A model generated the notes under the pieces. The model did not search any database and was not told the origin of the DNA. It saw only the letters and a list, made by a program, of their open reading frames with translations. Both the position numbers and the translations under genes were made by a program. Below, piece after piece: positions 41,284 to 52,440 of a DNA stretch of 64,000 nt (positions are counted from its first letter, which is position 1; every line of letters begins with the position of its first letter). The stretch comes from Gracilaria domingensis (Eukaryota > Rhodophyta > Florideophyceae > Gracilariales > Gracilariaceae), in assembly GCA_022539475.1 (NCBI GenBank), contig VCMS01000096.1:203762-267761 (forward strand). Direction: 5' to 3'.

Positions 41284-43380
41284 ATGGCGCCACCTGCGCC
41301 GAACTCTCGAAACAGTGTGGCCAGAGATGCTGGTGTGCCTCCGCCTAGGCCTCCGCGTTCTCGCGCCTCCGTACCTGCAAGGTCGACTGACAATGAACAG
41401 CTCCCGAAACCCCGGAGAGCTTCGTCAGTCACGTCGGGTCCGATGGCCGCTTCTACGGCAGAAGCTCCGCCCGTCACGGGTACTCCGGCCACGGAGAGAC
41501 CAGAAGATGTGGTTGAAACCCCTGGATACTCGTACTTCGAGGCTCAACTGCGTGTCAGTCAGCTCGCGCAAAACTCGTTGTTCGAGGATCTGCAGTATCT
41601 CAGACGGAAGCTTGACCAAGCTGAAATCGGAGATCCGACCAATGACATTCGCGTCTTACGTCAAGACGTGAATTCCATTTTGGAAAGTCTGGGTGCACCA
41701 GCCACTTTTGTTCAAGCTTATCATTCCTCTATTCAGGGGCATCGAGCTGAAATCGATCGCCTCACCACTCGGTTGTCTACTCTCGAAGAGATCATCCGGA
41801 TGGATAACGCATCTGATGCGAAGAATGCTAAGGAAGAAGCCTCTAAGCGCTCGGCACGCCAGTCTCCGTATCACGGAAACCGAAGATCTAAGAAGGAACT
41901 CCGTTACGACTCGGATTCGTCTAGTTCCAATTCCAGCGTTCGCTATGCGAAATCCACTTCATCCAGTTCTTCGGACAGTGAAGAAGACGAAGAACGGTAT
42001 GGGAGTAGATCCCGCGGGACGAAGTCGAAGGCGACATATGCCACTCAAGGAGTGATTCGCTCTCGCGAGAAAGGTAGACGTCATCTTGGACTCAAGGAGT
42101 TGAAACCAACGAATCTCCTCTACAGGAAGCTGTTGTCGTATCGTTATTACCGATTGGACGATTCATCGTCAAGTCGCACCTCGCGAAGCACCGGTAAGGT
42201 GAAGGACCACATCAGAAGACTGAATATCGTCTTTACGAAGAAATTCGATGGCGAAGATCCAATTCTGGTACTGGACTTATTGGCCCGCTTTGTGCAGGAA
42301 GCAGACATTCTCGGTATGAACGAGGGGCAAGCGTTTCTCGCTTTACCCTATTTTCTGTCAGGGATGGCTGAACATCAGTTTATCTCGGTCCGAGGGTCGT
42401 CCCGTGCATCTGAAGGAGGTATCAGCTGTTGGCCGGAAGCGGTCCAATACCTCCTGAGGTCCTTTGCAACAGAAAGCGCGATTCACAACGCGACGCTCGC
42501 TCTGCGAGATACTAAATAGAAGACTGAAGAGACCGAAACGGTTTACTCAACTAGGTTGAGCAAAGCGTTTCATCGCTGTGGAAATGTGTACTCCGCTCAG
42601 GAGAGATGCATGATGCTTGTGGATGGGTTGGACCCTTCTATCAAGGCTTTGGTGGCGCGATATCGCGAAGAGAAACGTAGGATTACATATCTGGAACTGG
42701 TCCAGTTTGCCCAAGCGGAGGGCGAAGTCTTGCGTGCTCGCAACCCTAAGAAGCCCCACCGTTCGAGAGCCCTTCTCGTACACGAGTCATCTCCATCTTC
42801 TTCACTGGAACGTAAGAATTCCCTCAATCTGGATTTGGATAATGTGCATTTCATTGCAGGTTATCCCGATTCGTACGGGTCTTCCGAGATTCCGTCGTCG
42901 ACAGCTCCGACTTCGGAAAGTGACCGAGCTCTTTATATGGGAGGACAACGGGTACCGGCCACCCCACTCGCTTATGCGAATAACGGAAGCCGTTTCTCAC
43001 GCCCAGGATGGGTTAATGCGCAACCGCAGCGTCGGATGGATGGTAATCGATCTTTCGATAAGCCGGTAACGGCCATCTGTCACATTTGTTACCGACCCGG
43101 TCATATTGCACCTGTGTGCATGTTGCCCGCTCGGGAGTTACCGAAAATTATCGGGTGGTATGAATCTCTGTCATCAGCAGACAAGGCTCGTGTACCGAGT
43201 AAGAACTATGAAGCGCAGAAGGCCATGTTTGGCAACCCTGGTACAGGACAGAACGTTCGTGCAGACGAAACTCGGAATGCGACCGAACAGATGACTGCGA
43301 CTCACCCCCATACCGGGAATTCAGTTCCCAACCCTGGACAGGGAACGCCTTCACCGGCGGAACCAGCCCAGAAAAACTAG
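41284..43380 (+). pseudogene. Element A gag
   Basis: 698 codons from the ATG of MAPPAPNSRNS, one frame, with a single TAG at 42517. The N-terminus is Pro/Arg/Ala-rich and about residues 90-190 are helical. A Ser/Lys/Arg/Asp linker follows, then the capsid-like 'NIVFTKKFDGEDPILVLDL', 'MMLVDGLDPSIKALVARYR', and a zinc knuckle CHICYRPGHIAPVC (CX2CX4HX4C) near 43075-43120. Forms the particle core and binds genomic RNA. It ends TAG at 43378, with the protease frame beginning three bases later without ATG, so pol expression would need recoding. Confidence 0.9.
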
Positions 43381-43382
43381 AC

Positions 43383-44487
43383 TTGGAAGTTTCTCCTATA
43401 AGAGGGGCGTCTCCTGAGCGGAAGTTGGAGACGCCCGAGGCGCCGCCGCTTCGCTCCCCGGCCGATTTCCTGAAGAGGATTGTCCTAACAAGGGAAATGG
43501 CTCAGTCAGACGTTGACTCAGGACCGCTTGCGGTTTTACGTCGTCCGTGGGTACGGTCCCGAAATTTCCGTAACCCGGATAGAGTCCTTGTGATGGCCAA
43601 GAGGAATTATAAGGTTTACGCCGACCTCGGCTTATCACACCAGTTTATGGTTCGTCAACTGTCCGTGTTGGACATGGACGCTGCGCCAAATCTCATTCAC
43701 TCTTCGTTAGTGCCCCCGGCATTTCGGGAATTCGTCCGCTATGGTCCAGGCTTGGGTATCTCTGACGCGAACAATAACCCGTTGCGCACGGTTGGTTACT
43801 TAACTCTCACAGTGAGACTTGGCACCTACGTGGTGAAACTTGAATTTGTTGTCTGCGATTCACTCGCTATTGTGATTTTGCGACCGCTTTGTCGAAGCGA
43901 TAGGCCCAAGGGCGAAAACCCTGGAAGTGGAAGACGGTACAACCATTCCGATCGTTTGGAAGCCGTTGAGGCGCGCAATCCGGAAGCGCGTTTCATGACC
44001 TGTGGCTCAGGAGGTTCCAAACGTGGATCCGAAATCAACAAAGCTTCGCGTAGCGAAATCCGTTTCAATCCGGCCGGAATCTCAGATGTGGGTGCAGTGC
44101 ATCTCCAAACAACATGGAATTCGACTAGTTCAACCGTCTTCATCGTTATACGATCAGCAACAGCTCACTTTAGCTACTGGTGTTGTTTCTATCGAGCCCG
44201 ATCAACCTTTCAAGGTACTGGTTGCCAACTTTGGCAAAACCACTCAGTGGCTAGTCAAACACCAGGTACTGGGTTCGGTCCTGCCGCATCCGGCGATCGT
44301 ACAGACGAGAATCCCAACGTCCGAGGTTCTCAGTGTGCCCGAAGCCAAGGAGGGGGAGATGCGTCCTGGAAACTCCGTTTTGTCGGATTCCTCCAGAAAT
44401 GGAAACTCCGCCGTACCGGAAGCAGTCGCTACTGAAGAGGTGAATCTAGTTAGTTCGGGCCACGAACGACCGTCCATTCCGGTTTAA
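43383..44487 (+). pseudogene. Element A protease (altered active site) and spacer
   Basis: Frame from 43383: a Pro/Arg-rich lead, then 'VMAKRNYKVYADLGLSHQF' and VLDMDAAPNLIHSSLV, the counterpart of LDTGAGPNIIHA in element C. The catalytic Asp-Thr-Gly is Asp-Met-Asp here. 'YLTLTVRLGTYVVKLEFVVCD' follows. A frameshift near 44000 leads to the spacer 'LVANFGKTTQWLVKHQVLGS'. The protease should cleave Gag-Pol; with this triad it is probably inactive, unless the change is characteristic of a subfamily. Confidence 0.75.
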
Positions 44488-44499
44488 TCAGCGCTACCC

Positions 44500-45948
44500 C
44501 CTGGCACAGAACAGACGAATCCTGTTGAGGAATTAGAGAAGTTGAATCTGGACCATGTCCCAGCGTCTCATCGCGAGAAGTTGCGAGACATGCTCAGAGA
44601 ATTTACTCCCATGTGGGACGGTTGTCTTGGAACAATTGGAATACGGAGCACCGTATTGATCTGCTCCCAGATACTCGCCCAATCGCGCAACACCCGTATC
44701 GGGCAGGCCCGAAAACGCCGGAAGAAGAAAAGTCTCAAGTCGAGAAGATGCTACGTGCCGACGTAATTGAGCCAGCTCAGTCATCATCGGCATCGCCCGT
44801 TGTACTTGTTCTGAAGTCGGATGGATCGTGGCGTTTTTGCATCGAATACAGGCGACTCAACGCCGTTACCGTCAAAGACGTGTATCCGATACAACGGATG
44901 GATGAGTACATCGACTCGCTGGGAAGCGCCAGAGTATTTACCGCCCTTGACGCCAATTGGGGTTAAGGTTCCAATTCGAAAAGAAGATCGTGACAAGACC
45001 GCGTTTGTATGTCACCAAGGACTGTACCGTTTCAAACGGATGCCCTTCGGGCTAACGAATGCTCCCACTACGTTTCAGCGCGCGGTTGACATTCTGTTGG
45101 CCAGATTCAAGTGGAAGACTTGGCTTGTGTACTTGGACGACATTGTCGTATTTTCCAACAGTATGGATGAACATATGTCCCATGTGAGGGAAGTGATGCA
45201 AGTTCTGCGCGACGCAGGTGTTACCTTGAAGCTCAAGAAATGCGAATTCTTTACCGACTCCGTGAAATACCTGGGCCACATTATCCGCCCAGGAAAACTC
45301 TCGGTCGACGAAGTAAGGGTGAAGTCGCTGAAGGAAGCGAAACATCCGACAACTCAAACGGAACTCCGATCATTTCTCGGTTTGTGTAATGTCTACCGTC
45401 GGTTCGTCCCGAATTTCGCTGATACTGCAGCTCCTCTCAATTCTCTCCTGAGGAAAGGACAGCCAGTTAAACTGGAACCATTCGGCGACGCGGAAGCGTC
45501 CGCCTTTTCGGCGCTTGTCGCCGCCGTAACGTCTCCGCCAGTCTTGGCATTACCCACTCCTGGGCTTCCTTATGAAGTGGATACTGATGAAAGTGAATAC
45601 CAAGTTCGTTGTGCGCTTTTCCAGGTTTCGGAAGATGGCGTACGACGCCCAGTAAGATATTGGTCCCGTTTGTTAAATGTGCATGAGCGCGACTACTCGG
45701 TTTTCGAGAAAGAATGTCTTGCCGTTGTATGGGCACTCTCAACTCTGAGACCGTACCTCATGGGAACCCATTTTCTGGTGCACACCGATCATTCGGCACT
45801 CCGTTGGCTTATGGAGATATCTGAGCCATCAGGTCGCCTTATGAGATGGCGTCTCCGCTTGTCGGAATTTGATTTCGAAGTCCGTTACGAACGGGGAACC
45901 CTGAACTTGCAGGCAGATGCGCTCTCCCCACTTGGAAACTTCTGGTGA
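44500..45948 (+). pseudogene. Element A reverse transcriptase and RNase H
   Basis: Pre-RT 'PIAQHPYRAGPKTPEEEKSQ', palm 'SDGSWRFCIEYRRLNAVTVK', 'FTALDANWG', FGLTNAPTTFQRAVD, catalytic VYLDDIVVFSN, 'LKLKKCEFF' and 'YLGHIIRPGKLSV'. The RNase H carries YEVDTDESEYQVRCALF, 'FEKECLAVVWAL', LVHTDHSALRWL and 'NLQADALS'. A frameshift lies near 44640 and a small deletion near 44965. A one-base shift near 45930 separates it from integrase. Copies viral-type RNA to DNA in the particle; now interrupted. Confidence 0.93.
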
Positions 45949-47911
45949 AGCAGAACCTGTCGATGACGACGACATCTCCTGCTTCCTCGCTGAAGAATTC
46001 GAGGAAGAACCAGACTTTCTGGACGACGTCTGCGACGACATAATCGCCACCGGACCGGTTACACCGTTACCCGGTTCATTTGAACCCATTACCGCTGAAG
46101 AGGTAATACGTGAACAACACAAGGATCCTTTCTGTAAACAGATAAGGGCCCGACTCAACGGGGGATTCAAGATACCCTTCCTAATCAATGATCAGGGATT
46201 CCTTGTCAGGATTGTTGGGCCACGCCCTCAAATTGTGGTTCCACACTCCCTACAATGGAGGGTTCTCCATATATCCCACTATTCAAAGATTGGGGGACAC
46301 CCTGGCGGCAGGAAGTTGTATCTAACTCTCCGAAGAGACTTTTATTGGCCAGCTATGGCATTCGACTGCTACGCAGTACGCCGTTCATGCACGGAATGCG
46401 CCAAGAACAACGTCAAACTTCGACGAAGTTCTAAGTTGATGACGCTGTTCCCAGCCCGGGCTCCTTTGGAGTTCGTCGCTATCGACATTCTGGGCGAATT
46501 AATTCGAACCGCACGCGGTCACAGGTATCTCCTGGTTATCACGGACAGGTTTTCGAAGTTAATGCGAACGGTCCCGTTGAAGCGGATCACTGCAGCAGCA
46601 GTTGCACAAGCATTTGTGACGCATTGAGTCTTCACTTACGGGCCACCCGTTAATCTGCTTTCAGATAATGGCTCGCAGTTTTCGTCAAAGTTCTTTATGG
46701 ACGTATGCCGTATCTTGGATATCAAGAATTTGGTTACAACAACCTATCATCCGCAGTGTAATGGGCAGGTAGAACTGTTTAACCGTACGATGCTAAACGC
46801 ATTGAGATCCTACGTAGCGGATCACCCAAAGGATTGGGACCTGTACACTGATGCGATAACTCACGCATATAACACCCAGGTTCATCTGGTCACATCGCTG
46901 TCGCCGTTTGAATTGGTCCTCTCAAGGACTCTGCCACCTGTGGCAATTGAAGCTCAAGCGACGCTATCGTCTTTCCCGTCGACGGGTTTGTACAGGAACA
47001 CATGGAAAAATTGGTTGAAGAAGATGGTACCGGTAGCCCAGAAGGCCATAGAGAAGGCTCAACTCGCGTACAAGCGTAATTTCGACAGCCGGTTACGCGG
47101 CAAACCATCAATGGTGAAAGCTAATGACTACGTCTTCCTACGAAAGGTGTATTATAATCCTGAGCAGGAACGACGACATAAGCTGTCTGTGATCGCCGAC
47201 GGACCGTATCACGTTATTTCTGTTTCTCCAGATACCGTCGTGATCGACATTGATGAGAAACACGAGAGTGTATCGCGTGATCGCGTCGTACTGGCACCTA
47301 CTCCGCCTTCCGGACATCCTACAACCAATACCCAATCAGGGGATCCTCTACAGGAAGAAGTTCCGTCAACGGATGCTACACCATCGCGTCCCGCGATTCT
47401 TCCGCACCCGGATCGAGAATTAAGAGATCTACCTACAGTAGGTACTTCTGACCACAGAACTGAACTCCCTACTACTTGGACGAATTCCAACGACTCTGCA
47501 CGAGTATTTACACGAGTCACCCCCCCACCCTCTCTCCTGATCGAGCCCGTGGCGCCACCTAAGGAGGGGGAGGATACTGCAGTTGCTGCAACTGGCACTG
47601 ATGCTCCGGTGTCGCCCGGTTCCCAAACCGCGGGAAAGGTGACCCAAACTGACAATCCAGTCGCTCCCATAGGAGAATCAAGTGGCACGGCCGCCTCGAC
47701 GCGCCCCAACCGCGGAAAGCTCGCCGTATCGTCCGACGATATCACGGAAGATACCCGTACTCCCCGCGAGAGGCGGAACGTCGCCGCAGAAGCAGCTGCC
47801 CAGCCTGGGATCGCTCACCGCTCGAAGTCGCGTAACCGCGTTGAAAAGGACAGTCAAACTGTGAAAACCGTTTCCGCTGATCCGGACCAGCCGCAACACG
47901 CCGAAGAATAG
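45917..47911 (+). pseudogene. Element A integrase
   Basis: Acidic lead, then the HHCC zinc finger (ISHYSKIGGHPGGRKL, 'YWPAMAFDCYAVRRSCTEC'). The catalytic core has Asp in FVAIDILGEL, Asp in LLSDNGSQFS and Glu in CNGQVELFNRTML (DDE). The C-terminal part has 'VKANDYVFLRKVYYNPEQ', the GPY/F-like 'DGPYHVISVSPDTVVI', and a Pro/Thr-rich tail. A single TGA at 46625 lies in the same frame between the first Asp and the second. Inserts element cDNA into the genome; the nonsense codon disables it. Confidence 0.93.
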
Positions 47912-48633
47912 CGCTGCGACTCTGAACTGGGAGATCTCGTGAACGAGTTATGTCAATTGTGACCACTCATTGTGGATTCCCTTGTGGAATTTTGAACAAT
48001 TCCTTGGAAGCAGACACTCTACAGTGTGCACCACTTGGTGTGTGGGATGGAGCCCTGGCGCTCCATCGCCGCTGCACGCGTGCAATCTCCGTGACACGGG
48101 CCATGACAGAACTAGGCGCGTGCCACGCGGTGGCACGTTACAACGTGGAAAGCCCTAATGAGCGGTCGGCGACCTTTCGCGAACGGATGGCCGAGCACGG
48201 CACGCGCACGGTTGTCATGGTCGCCAATCTGTGGCGCGGAGCCAATCAGAGCTCATGGCACATGCCCCGTGGACCGGGTGAACCGCCGCCCTGCCTAGAG
48301 AGTGTTGTACATACCTCCGTCACCGAAACGGTTATCCCCGTGAAGACCGGGAAGTTCGTCAATCGGAAGTACTGCCGTTTGTCGGTCTCTCTACTATCAT
48401 CAAATAATGTGATAGCGTTGTACTCGTCTGCTCGAGAGCTTTCAGAACATCCCTCTAGCTCGAGGACAGGACGCGTAGGACGCGAGTTACAGTACGGCCG
48501 CCGCAGCGGGATCTGGCGAGGAACGCGGAAGGAAGCACGTCTCCAACACTTGGAACGCCTCACCTGAGGGACGCTAGTGCAATTGCACAACCTCTCTAGG
48601 TGACACTGCGTCAGCAGGAGTGGCCCATAAGTC
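47912..48633 (+). other. Region between integrase and chromodomain
   Basis: 720 bp. A 205-codon frame (47950-48567) is open but has no recognisable motif and is Arg/Ser-rich. It may be a decayed link that once joined the chromodomain to integrase. Confidence 0.35.
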
Positions 48634-48867
48634 ATGGAGGCCTGCGAACGGGAAGTGTTCCCACAGGAAGTCGTTATCGAACGCATCGTGAGTCACGTCG
48701 TGAACCCCGATGGGGAGACTGAATACCAAGTCAGTTGGTACGGATACACCCCTGAGGAGGATACTTTCGAGCCGATCGAACATCTACCTCGATCGAAGGC
48801 TCTCGCCTACTACCCACGTAAGCGGTTAGCGCTGCCTCCAGATTTGGATAAGGCCCAAGTAGGGTGA
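48634..48867 (+). CDS. Chromodomain ORF of element A
   Basis: 77 residues from ATG. 'EVVIERIVSHVVNPDGETEYQ' then YQVSWYGYTPEEDTFEPIEHL, the classical chromodomain with aromatic cage candidates (Val/Tyr, Trp, Tyr) and the final helix. Binds methylated histone tails and directs integration in chromoviruses. Unusually it is a separate ORF 720 bp beyond the integrase frame, in a different frame. It could be expressed by splicing, or be stranded by mutation. Confidence 0.85.
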   Translation: MEACEREVFPQEVVIERIVSHVVNPDGETEYQVSWYGYTPEEDTFEPIEHLPRSKALAYYPRKRLALPPDLDKAQVG

Positions 48868-49255
48868 CAGTGCCGCCGTGTCGTAAGGGCAATCGACGGA
48901 CCCACTTGTAGGAGAATCATTGATGGTACTACCAAGAAGTTTGGCTTGTTCCTAAGGAAGGAAGTATCGAAGGGATGAAGAAGAAAGATGATTTCCGTCT
49001 AACGGACGCCGATTTATCGGAAAGAAGCGAACTACCGTCTAACGGTCCATGTGAACATGTCGTGAAGCTACACGCGTAATTGAGAATCGTATCGGAACGA
49101 TGGTGCACCAAAGGCATTGAACCGTAATCCGGTTATGAAGGAACGGATATCGAAGTCGATTTTATTCTAAGGAGAAGTTGTACCGCTAGCTTTTGCGGAG
49201 TGCGTTGGTTGCAGAGCCTACCACAGCCCATCATGGAGGGAACCCACTGTTGGGA
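48868..49255 (+). repeat. Non-coding stretch packed with short perfect hairpins
   Basis: Stems include tccgt-cta-acgga, accgt-cta-acggt, catg-tgaa-catg, accg-taat-ccggt and atcga-ag-tcgat, all within 48980-49160. No coding frame. Lies between the chromodomain stop and the end of the antisense ORF, so it may hold the convergent 3' ends of both transcripts. Confidence 0.75.
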
Positions 49256-51280
49256 TCACTGCCATCCTGTCGAAGTACCGGCACCTCCAGGGTTGGACGG
49301 CCCCGCTTGGGGAGGCAGACTCGCGAAAGCCTGCGCGCCCAATGCCAACAGTTGGCCGATGCCGTACATATCCGGTGGAACCGGCACCCCAAGTCCGAGA
49401 AGTTGGTTGCGCATCGCTATCACGCGAGGGTCAATATTTCCCTGCGAAGGGCCCACGCCCCAACCGATAGGAGCAACTGGCGCAGCCGCCCCTCCGACAA
49501 CCGGAACTCCTGCGGGAGCCGCCGACGGGCCTCCCGTTGCCGGGTCTTCCACAGTTTCATCCATCATTGGATCGTCCTCCTCTGCTACGAAGTAATAGTT
49601 GTCGGAAAACATGAACCCAATAGGGTGATCGCTCGGAACCACTCGAGGAAGTCCGCGTAGGACGAGAGCCCGCTCCTTCGGGACGGTAACTCCCTCCCAG
49701 GGATCGTAATACACGAAGTCACCGGCACCCGGATGTCTTCGCCCTGGCGAACGGTCGTAGTGCGAACGAGTGCCCCTGGGGACGTTTTCCGCCGGAACGG
49801 TACTCCAATCAATGGAATCGATGAGATCGATAAGGATGATGGCCTCGCTGACGTTGTCGTCCGAACCGAGCGCGGTGTATAAGTCGAGTGATCTAATCAC
49901 ATTCCGTAACCTCGGAGGCAAATACAAAACACGGTTCTGGTCATATGCTTCCCATAGCATAAACGCGGCAACGCGAGCCGCCTATTCAGCGATGAAAAGC
50001 ATCCAATACTCCGAGTGCGGATTCGCAATCATGCGTGACCCCACATAGGAGATGCACGGAGGCAATTCCGGGAAATACCCGCGTGGTACCTCATAGTGAG
50101 CCCACCACAATGGGAGTGGAGCGAATCGACCCGCTAGTGCGTCCGGACGCAAACGTTCAACCTCCATGTTCTGGTGTGGAATCAGATACCCGAACCGGGA
50201 TCGCCATTTGCGTTCGTTTCGCAACCGGTCGAAGAAGCTCCCCTTTCCCGAAGGGCGATATAGATATCGGAACTCTGCTCGCAGGATAGGCCTGTTGAAC
50301 AGGAGAATGTCCGCCGGCATCGACTCCGGGAAGTTTTCCGCCGCTTGGAAGTCCGCGAGGTTCGCGCCATACTTGATCTCTCCGTAAGTGCGGAACCGGG
50401 AAAGGTCGAACCCGTATGACTCGAAGATTCTCTCGGGGAACGAGGCTCGGTCCTTCCGAAAGTATGCCAATCGCGCCATAGCCGCGCGCGCTTCATCCAG
50501 CGTTTCGTATCCACGGCCGCGCCGCTTTCGTGACAACACGTGAGGTGCAACCGCCACGCGGTGTCTCCAATTATAGGAATCCACCATATCTCGGTGCAGG
50601 CCGCCAGGCAGCATACCGTTCTCGGTTTATGAATCCATCAACGCACTGTTGCGAACCGCTGTCGGGTGAAACCAGGGCGCATTGGAAAAGGCACAGCTTC
50701 CTCCGGTAGTCGGATCTTCAACAAGGAGCGATTCACGCGCTATCCAGCCAGCTGAAGTCGCCAGCAAGGGCACCTCCTAAGAGGAATTCCACGCCGCGAC
50801 GTCGACCGGCTCCGGTGTAGTAGTGTGATGCTGACTCTGAGGCAGAGGAGTTGAGGCAAAACCGCCGAGATATCCTGTCGCAGGAGTTGCGGGACCCGAA
50901 ACGTGCGGAACCCCGGCTTGGGAGTGCTGCTCGTCACCCTGGTGAGGGTTCATCGAATCGTCGATCGTGGAGGAGACTTCAAGTTCTGAATCGTCTGAAT
51001 GCAGAGAAGTTGAGTGCGCTTGCGCGTGTGTCTCGTTGTGACGAGGAACCGGAATCTCGGATACGTCCATGGTGGACCGCGCTGATATACTCGGTCGCTG
51101 ATGAGTCTCCGCTTGTAAACCGGATTTTTCCTGCGCTAAGGAGGGAGATATGTAGAGCAAAACGTGCTCGCCCGATAAACGGGGATTTTTTTCATAAACC
51201 CTTGGTGAGGATGATTCCGGGTACTCGGAAGGTACTGGCCCACGGATGGGATACTTTTTGGAAGTAGTGAAGAATGGCAC
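49256..51280 (-). pseudogene. Long antisense accessory ORF of element A
   Basis: About 670 codons on the strand opposite to gag-pol, starting ATG at 51280, 129 bp inside the 3' LTR (MPFFTTSKKYPIRGPVPSE). Blocks: Ser/Thr/His-rich N-terminus; 'ATPATGYLGGFASTPLPQSQ'; basic RKRRGRGYETLDEARAAMARL; 'RFRTYGEIKYGANLADFQAA', 'DILLFNRPILRAEFRY'; 'LPPRLRNVIRSLDLYTALGS'; 'GDFVYYDPWEGVTVPKERA'; Gly/Pro/Ala-rich end. In-frame stops near 50777 and 50627 and one near 49980 interrupt it. Element B carries the same ORF in the same relative place. I recognise no family. Conservation of amino acids in two diverged copies argues that it was a real gene. Confidence 0.7.
51136..51150 (+). other. Polypurine tract
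   Basis: 'aaggagggagata' directly before the 3' LTR. Primes plus-strand DNA synthesis in LTR elements. The equivalent tract is seen in complement at 38816. Confidence 0.85.
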
Positions 51281-51869
51281 CGTGAGGGGTCGGCCATGAC
51301 GTGGCGCAGATGAGTATTGGTCGCGTGTACGCGTGTGGTTATCTTGACCTTTTCACAGGTGAATTTGGTTCGATAGTCAAATAGTTTACTGACCGCTGCC
51401 GCGGGTTGCACACCTTCCACGTGTGTGGACCTGCACAAGCGTGCACTTTATTTACTTAATTTAGTTTAACTAAGTAATCGGTTACGATATAAGGAGGTGA
51501 CCTCGCGGCCACCTCTGCCCCTCAGTAAAGGGTAACCGAGTTCGGCTCTGAACTGTTTCGCCATCGCGAAGTGTCTAACTCCTTCCGGAGAAACACCGCG
51601 TACGGTACGACTCAGTTTCATTCCTCGGGATCATTCAGGCAATACTGACCATTGTGGCCGTGCCTTCGGGCTGTTTTATTCCGTGTCTTCGGACTGTTCT
51701 TGTTTCTTATTTGTGCAGTTGTACTGCTTTCACCACAATTGGTAGCGTTTCCGTCTCTGTATAGAGTATGCCGCGTGGGCTTAATACACATCGTCGTCTC
51801 CCGGCGCCGGGTCTGTTGCCGCTTTCCGCACGTCCCGCCGCGGGATTCCTCTCTTTTCCCCCTTTGGTT
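51151..51869 (+). repeat. 3' LTR of element A, truncated by X
   Basis: Starts TGTAGAGCAAAACG and matches 40086-40810 until element X begins at 51869. By eye I count 8 substitutions and a 6-bp indel in the first 140 bp, but only 2 substitutions in the next 575 bp. Confidence 0.93.
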
Positions 51870-52440
51870 CGTCTGTGTTCTGCAAAGTGGAATATTGTCT
51901 GTTCGCTTTGGAAATTAAGCTAGTTTTTGGGCTTTCTGGGGCGCGCGAGGGGGTGGCAGAGGCTGGCACTCAAAAAATTAAGAAATTTTGGAATATTAAA
52001 TTCCATGCCTTGCAGGTTAATGTTGGGGTCTCCTAGTTTTTGTAGAGGTTCTGCCGTTTTGCACCGTCTCATCCGCTCTTTTTCGCGATCCTCTCTCAAA
52101 TCTGCGTTTGTGCTAGGTTGGTTTTTCACTTTTCTCCCTGTTGGGATGCAAATCGCAACTCATTCCACCTCAATGATCCCACCGTTCCGTCCCATTCAAA
52201 TCGGCCTCATTCTTTACTCAATTTTCGCCAATCACGCGTTCAGATCCTCCCTTCTCGTCTCCCCAAAAGTTATTTTTTAGAAGCACGGGTGGCAACTTAA
52301 TATACAATACAAATTATATCTCATCTCCATCCGTTTTACCGACAAGAAACTGCGCAGGATCAATATCGCTTTAACCAAAAGCTCACTACTAGCCCGACTG
52401 AGCAGCACGCTGCCTATTTCACTCACACTCTCTACGATGC
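51869..52440 (+). mobile_element. Element X, copy 4 (diverged, 5' part)
   Basis: TCGTCTGTGTTCTGC terminus inserted in the LTR. The homologous non-coding end continues ('ctcatctccatccg', 'aactgcgcaggatcaatatc') to about 52440, with a degenerate remnant of the coiled-coil region on the minus strand. Most diverged of the four copies; the far end is not found. Confidence 0.7.

Larger units (their letters stand above)
40086..51869 (+). mobile_element. Chromodomain Ty3/gypsy-type retrotransposon A (11.8 kb)
   Basis: Order: 5' LTR (982 bp), gag with zinc knuckle, protease, reverse transcriptase, RNase H, integrase, separate chromodomain ORF, non-coding hairpin stretch, long antisense ORF, polypurine tract, 3' LTR truncated by element X copy 4. 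Protease-RT-RNase H-integrase order is Ty3/gypsy. A chromodomain near the integrase end is typical of chromoviruses and guides integration to marked chromatin. Each sense ORF carries at least one break. Confidence 0.93.

Noticed and set aside
10967-51900. Element X as a classical Helitron
   Set aside because: All four copies start TC, but the shared far end (gacctgttc) lacks CTRR and a terminal hairpin, only two of four sites have A before TC, and no Rep/Hel protein is present.
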